A stretch of DNA of 54,287 nucleotides from Neosynechococcus sphagnicola sy1 (lineage in GTDB: Bacteria; Cyanobacteriota; Cyanobacteriia; Neosynechococcales; Neosynechococcaceae). A program made the position numbers and the translations under genes. Location of the stretch: contig NZ_JJML01000014.1 of NCBI RefSeq assembly GCF_000775285.1, forward strand, positions 1 to 54,287. The letters are read 5' to 3'. The notes beneath the pieces are model-generated. The model was not told where the DNA came from and did not search any database. It saw only the letters and a program-made list of their open reading frames with translations. Positions 49,387-54,287 of this stretch are shown here, in pieces; position 1 is the first letter of the stretch; each line of letters starts with the position of its first letter.

Positions 49387-50007
49387 GTGAGGGCAATAAT
49401 TAATAGAATTTTTAGTCCGATAATTGGTTTCATAAAACATCAGAAGTTAAAGGACTATATTGGTCGACTAATCAGAGAAAATAAGCCTATATTTATTGAA
49501 GTTGGAGCTGGAAACAAAAAAGGCAAAAATGGTTGGATTACAATAGATACGACAAAGAACTGCGATATCTATTGGGACTTAAGAAAGGGCATACCCTTTC
49601 CAGATGAAAGTATCTCAAAACTGTATTCATCTCATTTTTTGGAGCATCTTTCATTTACCGAAGCCCAAGTGTTTCTGCGTGAGTGCTTACGGGTGTTAGT
49701 TCCAGGAGGAAATTTCTCAATTTGTGTGCCAAATGCCAGGATATATATCGACGCTTATTTGAATTCCACATTGGATTCAAATGTATTTTTTGGCTACAAG
49801 CCGGCTTATAATAATACAACAAAAATTGACTATGTAAATTTTATCGCCTATATGAATGGTCATCATAAATACATGTTTGACGAAGAAAATCTCATTCACA
49901 TTCTGAAATCCTCTAATTTTCAAAATGTTCGTCTGAGAAAGTTTGACTCCAATATCGATCTTATAGAGAGAGATTTTGAATCAATCTATGCAGAGGCCGA
50001 GAAATAG
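49387..50007 (+). CDS. SAM-dependent methyltransferase in an AT-rich island
   Basis: 206 aa from GTG 49387, 8 nt after AAGGAG; a GTG at 49378 overlaps that site and is less likely. Motif I is FIEVGAGNKKGKNGWITIDT. SKLYSSHFLEHLSFTEAQVF and LRVLVPGGNFSICVPN follow the order of predicted SAM methyltransferases of sugar clusters. It is the only plus-strand gene of the right-hand cluster, and its codons are A/T-rich, unlike neighbours. That suggests recent acquisition with the adjoining region. Confidence 0.85.
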   Translation: MRAIINRIFSPIIGFIKHQKLKDYIGRLIRENKPIFIEVGAGNKKGKNGWITIDTTKNCDIYWDLRKGIPFPDESISKLYSSHFLEHLSFTEAQVFLRECLRVLVPGGNFSICVPNARIYIDAYLNSTLDSNVFFGYKPAYNNTTKIDYVNFIAYMNGHHKYMFDEENLIHILKSSNFQNVRLRKFDSNIDLIERDFESIYAEAEK

Positions 50008-50085
50008 AATTTTCAAATCACAATCATGATTTCTACATATCTAATGTTTATGTAAAACAACAGGGAATTAAAATATGTTTTTCTT

Positions 50086-51035
50086 TCAATGTGCAGTTAA
50101 TCTTCTTATTGAAGAATTTAACCTTCTACCTAATCGACTCATTAAACCCTCACTTTTATCTGTCTCCTCACCTTGATCTCCAAAAACATTTTTTTGAACA
50201 TCTTTATCTGATTGAGCATGCCTGAATATATATGGAGGATGATGAAGCGGAAAATTAATTGGAAATGTATCTAGGTTTGCCAAGCAATGCGTATTATCAG
50301 TCGTGTGAGTAGCATCATGATCGAATCCAATATTGGAAATTAAATTCACACTAGGGATGATTGATAAGCCATGATTCATAAATGATGAAAGCTGCAACAA
50401 ATAATCCCACCCCTTATTAAAATCCCCTGAATACATACCTTGAAAGATAAAATCCCAATATTTAATTTCCGCAGGAGTTGTCAACATACTTTCTAAGCCT
50501 CGCGCATTTCTAAATTCTGGCCATAGATTCATGCTGGGATCAACTAATTTCCAAGTTCTAGCCCAAGAAGCCCACCCCCATGTTTGTGAATATCGTGAAA
50601 AATAATAACTATAGATAGTGCTCTTAACGCCAAAATCAAAATTATCTCCTGAAACAATCATGATTCTAGAGTCTTTACGATACCGCTCAAGTAATTCATC
50701 ACAATAAGCAAAAAAATGTCGGCTCTGGGAAACAATCATCTTCAAGAATAATTGCCTCTTCAACATTATTAAAAATCCAGTTAAGGCCACTAAGATTTCT
50801 TGCATAACTACCCATATTTTTTTACTGAAAAATTTGTTAGTACCTCACACTTCCAATCAACTAAATCAACTATTGATCTAACCAATTTACATTTTTGATT
50901 GTCATCAGGTCGATTTTCACGGGGGCCATCATTAACAATGAGTAGAGCTGGGGGTTGAGCTGCTCTAATTCTTTCAAAAACTCTACGGGTCAATTCGGGT
51001 CGATTAAACGTTAAAAGAGCAACTGGAGTCATCAT
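50086..51035 (-). CDS. GT2-like glycosyltransferase (two frameshifts)
   Basis: Two open parts (50086-50805 and 50808-51035) make one 315-aa GT-A transferase when one base is removed at about 50,811-50,813 (G run) and one at about 50,726-50,732 (T7). The joined centre reads GSYARNLSGLNWIFNNVEEA followed by ILEDDCFPEPTFFAYCDELL, with the metal-binding acidic residues that neither part shows alone. The N-terminus is the usual TPVALLTFNRPELTRRVFER. Later segments (GWASWARTWKLVD, WDFIFQGMYSGDFNKGWDYL) match HlpA-type cyanobacterial transferases. ATG 51035 overlaps the TGA of the preceding gene. AT-rich. Confidence 0.85.
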
Positions 51036-52383
51036 AAATAAGTAAAGAAGTTGTAAATCGTGCCGAGGGTTTGATGAATCTTTGATTGGTGTTTGGATTG
51101 GCTTAAAAGCTGATAATAAAGCTGCTCCATTTTTTGCATTTCTATGGGTAAATCTCCATGGGTTTTAACCTTTTTGCGACCATTTCTAATCAGGCGATCG
51201 CGCAGGGAAGAATTCTCTAAGATGCGGAGAATTGTTACAGCTATTTCTGCTGGGTGATTGCCATTAACTCGCAGACAAGTGTCTTCATGATCCACCACCC
51301 CATCATAGGTTTTTAAGTCAGAGGCTACAACCGGACAACCCACCGCAAATGCCTCATAGATGGAGTTGGGCATCCCATCTTCCTCGGGAATTGAAACCAT
51401 CACCGAACTGGCGGCATAAAGTTCAGGCATCTGCTCAAATGGGCAGGGCATATTTTCAAACAGATATACCTGATGGGTCAGACCTAGATCTTGAATTTGC
51501 TGTTGAATTTGCTGTCGGTAATCGTCTTGACTGAGATAATCGAGAATCACTAGGGCGGTTTGGGGACGCTGCCGCTGGACAGCTGCGAAAGCTTGAATGA
51601 TTTTGTGAATGCGGTAAAACGGTTTCAGGGCTCTCGCACTTAAAATCACCTCCACCCCTGGAGGTACCCCCAGGCCTTGTAGCACTGAGTTCTGGGGATT
51701 GGCAGCCTCAAACTTGGCCACATCCACCCCCGGCATGGCAATTTGCCAACAGCGAGCTGAATCCGACCCCCCACTTGCTGACAACATTGCAACAACTCCG
51801 GAGAGGGAGCAGTGACAGCGTTCGCTGCACCTAAGGCTTTGCTTAGGTGCAGCTGATCCCATCGGGACAGGGTATGAGCCTCACGGATATCCGATCCCCA
51901 AGCCGTAACCAACCAGGGACGGAGACCGATTAAGTGAGCATCAAAGGCATTGCCCCATAGCCAGAGGGCATGCACCACATCCGGTTGAACTTCAGCAATC
52001 AGCCGCCGTAATTGTTGTTGTCTTTGGCGCAGGGTCATCCAGGGTTCAATCCAGGTGAGGGGGTAACTGACCCAGCGGTAAAGCCATCGTAATAGTTGTC
52101 CCACTCCGAGAGGTAAGCCTTGGAGCCGCGATCGCCCCTGATGACTCCCTAACGCCCCTGCATTCCCTGGAACTGGAGCCACGGAATCTGGTGCAATTAT
52201 CTTCTCAGCAGGGGGAGGATTGAGCACCTCTTCTGGGAGGGGCCAGCGCCGAAAACCTTGCTGGAAATCAACCCAGGCATAGACTTCATGACCCCGTTGA
52301 TGAAAATAGTTCAAACAGCGGCGGGTGTGGGTGCCGAGGAGAGGAGCTAAATAACAGATCCGTAGGGGGCGCTGCATAGACAT
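51032..52383 (-). CDS. Glycosyltransferase family 4 (one frameshift region)
   Basis: A GT-B enzyme of about 450 aa. The N-terminal half (LRICYLAPLLGTHTRRCLNY; VVHALWLWGNAFDAH; WGSDIREAHTL) and the C-terminal half (AMPGVDVAKF; VILSARALKPFYRIHKIIQA; PEEDGMPNSIYEAFAVGCPV with the catalytic Glu pattern; VVASDLKTYDGVVDHEDT) lie in different frames. They join between about 51,725 and 51,785, where runs of G occur. The start is taken as ATG 52383 (MSMQRPLRICYL). Its TGA overlaps the next gene's ATG. It should add a sugar to the glycan from an NDP donor. Confidence 0.88.
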
Positions 52384-52394
52384 TGATTTCGGGG

Positions 52395-53265
52395 TTAAGC
52401 AGGGTCTTGAGCCAATGCCCATTGGGCATGAATTTGCAGCAATCCCTCTCGCAAACTCACCTGGGGTGTCCAGTTCAAGACCTGCTGGGCTTGGCGAATA
52501 TCGGCAATCATGGTCGTCAGTTCTCCCGACTCAGCCGAGGCGATCTCCCACTCGACGGCAGCTCCAAACACTGACTCCGCCAGTTGAACCAATTCCATCA
52601 CCTGCACCGCTTGGCCACTGCCAATATTAAAAATATGAAACCCAGGGACGGTCAACTGAGCCGCTTGCTCTAGGGCCGTCACCACATCGGCAACGTAGAT
52701 GAAATCTCGCAACGCTTCGGGCATCCGTAAAACGAGGGGTTGCTGGTGAACAAGACAGCTGATCACGTAGGGCACGAGAAACGAGGGATGCTGTCCTGGC
52801 CCATAGACATTAAACAGCCGTAAACACACCGCAGGCACTTGCCAAGCCGATGCCTGTTGGCGACACAGTTGCTCTGCCAGATACTTGCTGAGGCTGTAGG
52901 GACGACTGGGGGAGAGAACCGCCGTTTCTGGGACCGGGGGTGGCATCGGTATGACCCTGGTAGATACCACTGGTGGAGGTGAGGACACACCGAGCGCCCA
53001 CTCGCTGGCAATAGTTCAATGCCGCTAAGGTGCCCCCCACATTCACGTCCCATGCCTCATGGGGCGCAGCCGCAAACTGCTGCGATCGCACCACCGCTGC
53101 CAGATGCAGCACCACCTCCACCTTGGCGGTACAGCCAGCCAGCATCCGGACATCCCCCTGCCAGGTTGTGACTTCCCATCCCTGGGACTGCAAGTAAGGT
53201 ACTAGGTGCTGACCGATAAATCCGCTGCTACCGGTCACGAGGCAGGAGCTTGGCCTGGAACTCAT
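52395..53265 (-). CDS. SDR-type NAD-dependent sugar-nucleotide epimerase/dehydratase (one frameshift)
   Basis: 289 aa after removing one base near 52,931-52,935 (run of G/C). The N-terminal cofactor loop is CLVTGSSGFIGQHLVPYLQS, then VVLHLAAVVR and LTSTSGIYQG. The catalytic pair is YSLSKYLAEQLCRQ (Tyr and Lys both present). LRLFNVYGPGQHPSFLVPYV, LRDFIYVADVV and FNIGSGQAVQV complete the family pattern. The ATG (53265) overlaps the TGA of the upstream SDR gene. The exact sugar reaction is not determined. Confidence 0.9.
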
Positions 53266-54260
53266 ACCCAACTGGCTCGATGACTCAGGGCTCGCAGGGG
53301 GGATTTTAAGTCAGAAAACTGAGCTAAGTAGCGGCGAAACCACTCAATGGTCAACTGCAGACCCTGATCCAGATCTACCTGGGGACTCCACCCCAGTAAT
53401 TGTTGGGCTTTTTGGTTATCCGCACACATGCGCCAGATTTCCCCTGGGCGATCGGGCAGTTCTCCCACCCGCAGTTGCGATTGAGAGTCGGTCAAGGTAT
53501 GAATGCGATGAACTAAATCCCGGATGCTGGTTTCTACCCCACACCCGAGGTTGATCACCTCACCCACAGCCTCGGGGCAGGTGGCTGCGAGGATAAACCC
53601 ATCGACCAGATTCTCGACAAAGTTGAACTCGCGGGTTTGCCGTCCTGCCGTGGTAATAATATCCTCACCGCGCAGGCACTTAATAATCAGTTCAGCAATT
53701 ACCGCCCGAGGACTTTGATAAGGCCCATAGGCATTGAAGGGACGGAGCACCACAACAGGTTTATGGACAGAATGATGTTTCATCCGGGCATAGAGTTCCC
53801 CCGCGTATTTGCCGACAGCGTAGGGAGAGAGAGGAAAGGGCGTTGCCTGCTCTTGAAAGGGGACGCTGGCTTGGAGACCATAGACCTCGGAGGTGGAGAT
53901 ATAGATCAAGCGCTGATAGTCTTCATAGGACTCAAACAAGTTTGCGGTGCCTTTGGCATTACATTCCATCGCCTCAGAAACCTGGAGAAAACTGTCCCCG
54001 ACATGGTTGTAGGCAGCCAGGTGAAAAATGATATCGGGCTGAAGGCGCTGAATCTGCCGCAGGGAGTCCGGGTTGCGAAGATCGGCTTCAATGGGGGTGA
54101 TGTGCTCCCAAAATCCGACAATCCGAATATTGTCAATCACAGAGTAGTACTTGACGAGGACGGAGACTTCGGCCCCGGCCTCGACCAAACGGCGACACAG
54201 ATGGGAACCAATGAAGCCACTGCCACCCGTCACCAAAACTTTTTTACGTGCTAGGGACAA
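53262..54260 (-). CDS. SDR-type NDP-sugar dehydratase/epimerase (GDP-mannose 4,6-dehydratase-like)
   Basis: 332 aa from TTG 54260, supported by AGGAGG 7 nt upstream. The cofactor loop LVTGGSGFIGSHLCRRLVEA, HLAAYNHVGDSF, YISTSEVYG and the catalytic YAVGKYAGELYAR (Tyr and Lys present) give a complete extended SDR. LRPFNAYGPYQSPRAVIAEL, REFNFVENLVDGF and INLGCGVETSIRDL fit sugar 4,6-dehydratase and epimerase enzymes of surface-polysaccharide loci. It is the first gene of this run in the window and is coupled to the next SDR by an ATGA overlap. Confidence 0.92.
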   Translation of the reverse strand: MSLARKKVLVTGGSGFIGSHLCRRLVEAGAEVSVLVKYYSVIDNIRIVGFWEHITPIEADLRNPDSLRQIQRLQPDIIFHLAAYNHVGDSFLQVSEAMECNAKGTANLFESYEDYQRLIYISTSEVYGLQASVPFQEQATPFPLSPYAVGKYAGELYARMKHHSVHKPVVVLRPFNAYGPYQSPRAVIAELIIKCLRGEDIITTAGRQTREFNFVENLVDGFILAATCPEAVGEVINLGCGVETSIRDLVHRIHTLTDSQSQLRVGELPDRPGEIWRMCADNQKAQQLLGWSPQVDLDQGLQLTIEWFRRYLAQFSDLKSPLRALSHRASWV

Positions 54261-54287
54261 TCCGGTTCCTCCTGCTGGGTGAAAAAA

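Overview
The window is a stretch of cyanobacterial chromosome, probably from a filamentous Leptolyngbya/Pseudanabaena-like lineage. HIP1-type GCGATCGC octamers occur throughout, and the housekeeping genes (ligA, pgk, eno, an ABC-F ATPase, a SYLF protein, a PilJ-type hybrid kinase) read as cyanobacterial. Nearly all genes are on the minus strand.

Layout. (1) 1-9.7 kb: a Tc-toxin-like locus with a fused TcB/TcC (Rhs) protein of 2551 aa ending in a deaminase-like toxin domain, and the start of a TcA-like subunit. Between them is a GxxExxY gene embedded in ATCCTG-rich repeat units. (2) 9.9-14.1 kb: a strongly self-complementary segment, then one integron-type gene cassette (a zinc-ribbon/HEPN-like gene between two attC-like sites) without an integrase. 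An SF1 helicase of the Upf1/Dna2 type and a truncated OST-HTH gene end follow. (3) 14.1-22.2 kb: an integrated element next to tRNA-Pro(CGG). It carries a tyrosine integrase, a frameshifted zinc-ribbon gene, several unknown small genes, a toprim primase/ATPase whose 3' end holds iteron-like DNA repeats, a RuvC-like resolvase, a BrnTA toxin-antitoxin pair inside a decayed duplication, and a 143-bp MITE. (4) 22.3-41 kb: core genes: ligA, a hybrid histidine kinase, rdgB, pgk, a UspA protein, a DUF1003 protein, sbcC, a TPR/O-GlcNAc-transferase-like protein, an ABC-F ATPase, eno and a SYLF protein. (5) 41.1-54.3 kb: a surface-polysaccharide cluster of glycosyltransferases, methyltransferases, three SDR sugar-nucleotide enzymes and a DegT aminotransferase. 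Its genes are often coupled by ATGA or TAGTG overlaps. An AT-rich island at about 49.1-50.9 kb carries the only plus-strand gene of the cluster.

Data quality. From 28 kb rightward at least seven conserved genes are split by frameshifts. Most lie in homopolymers and behave as one extra base; where lengths can be tested, removing one base per site restores a whole number of codons. These are most likely sequencing errors. The left half carries long intact genes and one possible case of the same kind at 22,033-22,037.

How it works together. The left third is a set of accessory modules for toxin delivery, phage/plasmid conflict and mobility. The centre is vegetative metabolism and repair. The right end builds a decorated exopolysaccharide or O-antigen. 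Best candidates for something undescribed are the Tc/deaminase locus, the HEPN cassette with its structured neighbour, and the iteron-like array inside the primase gene.
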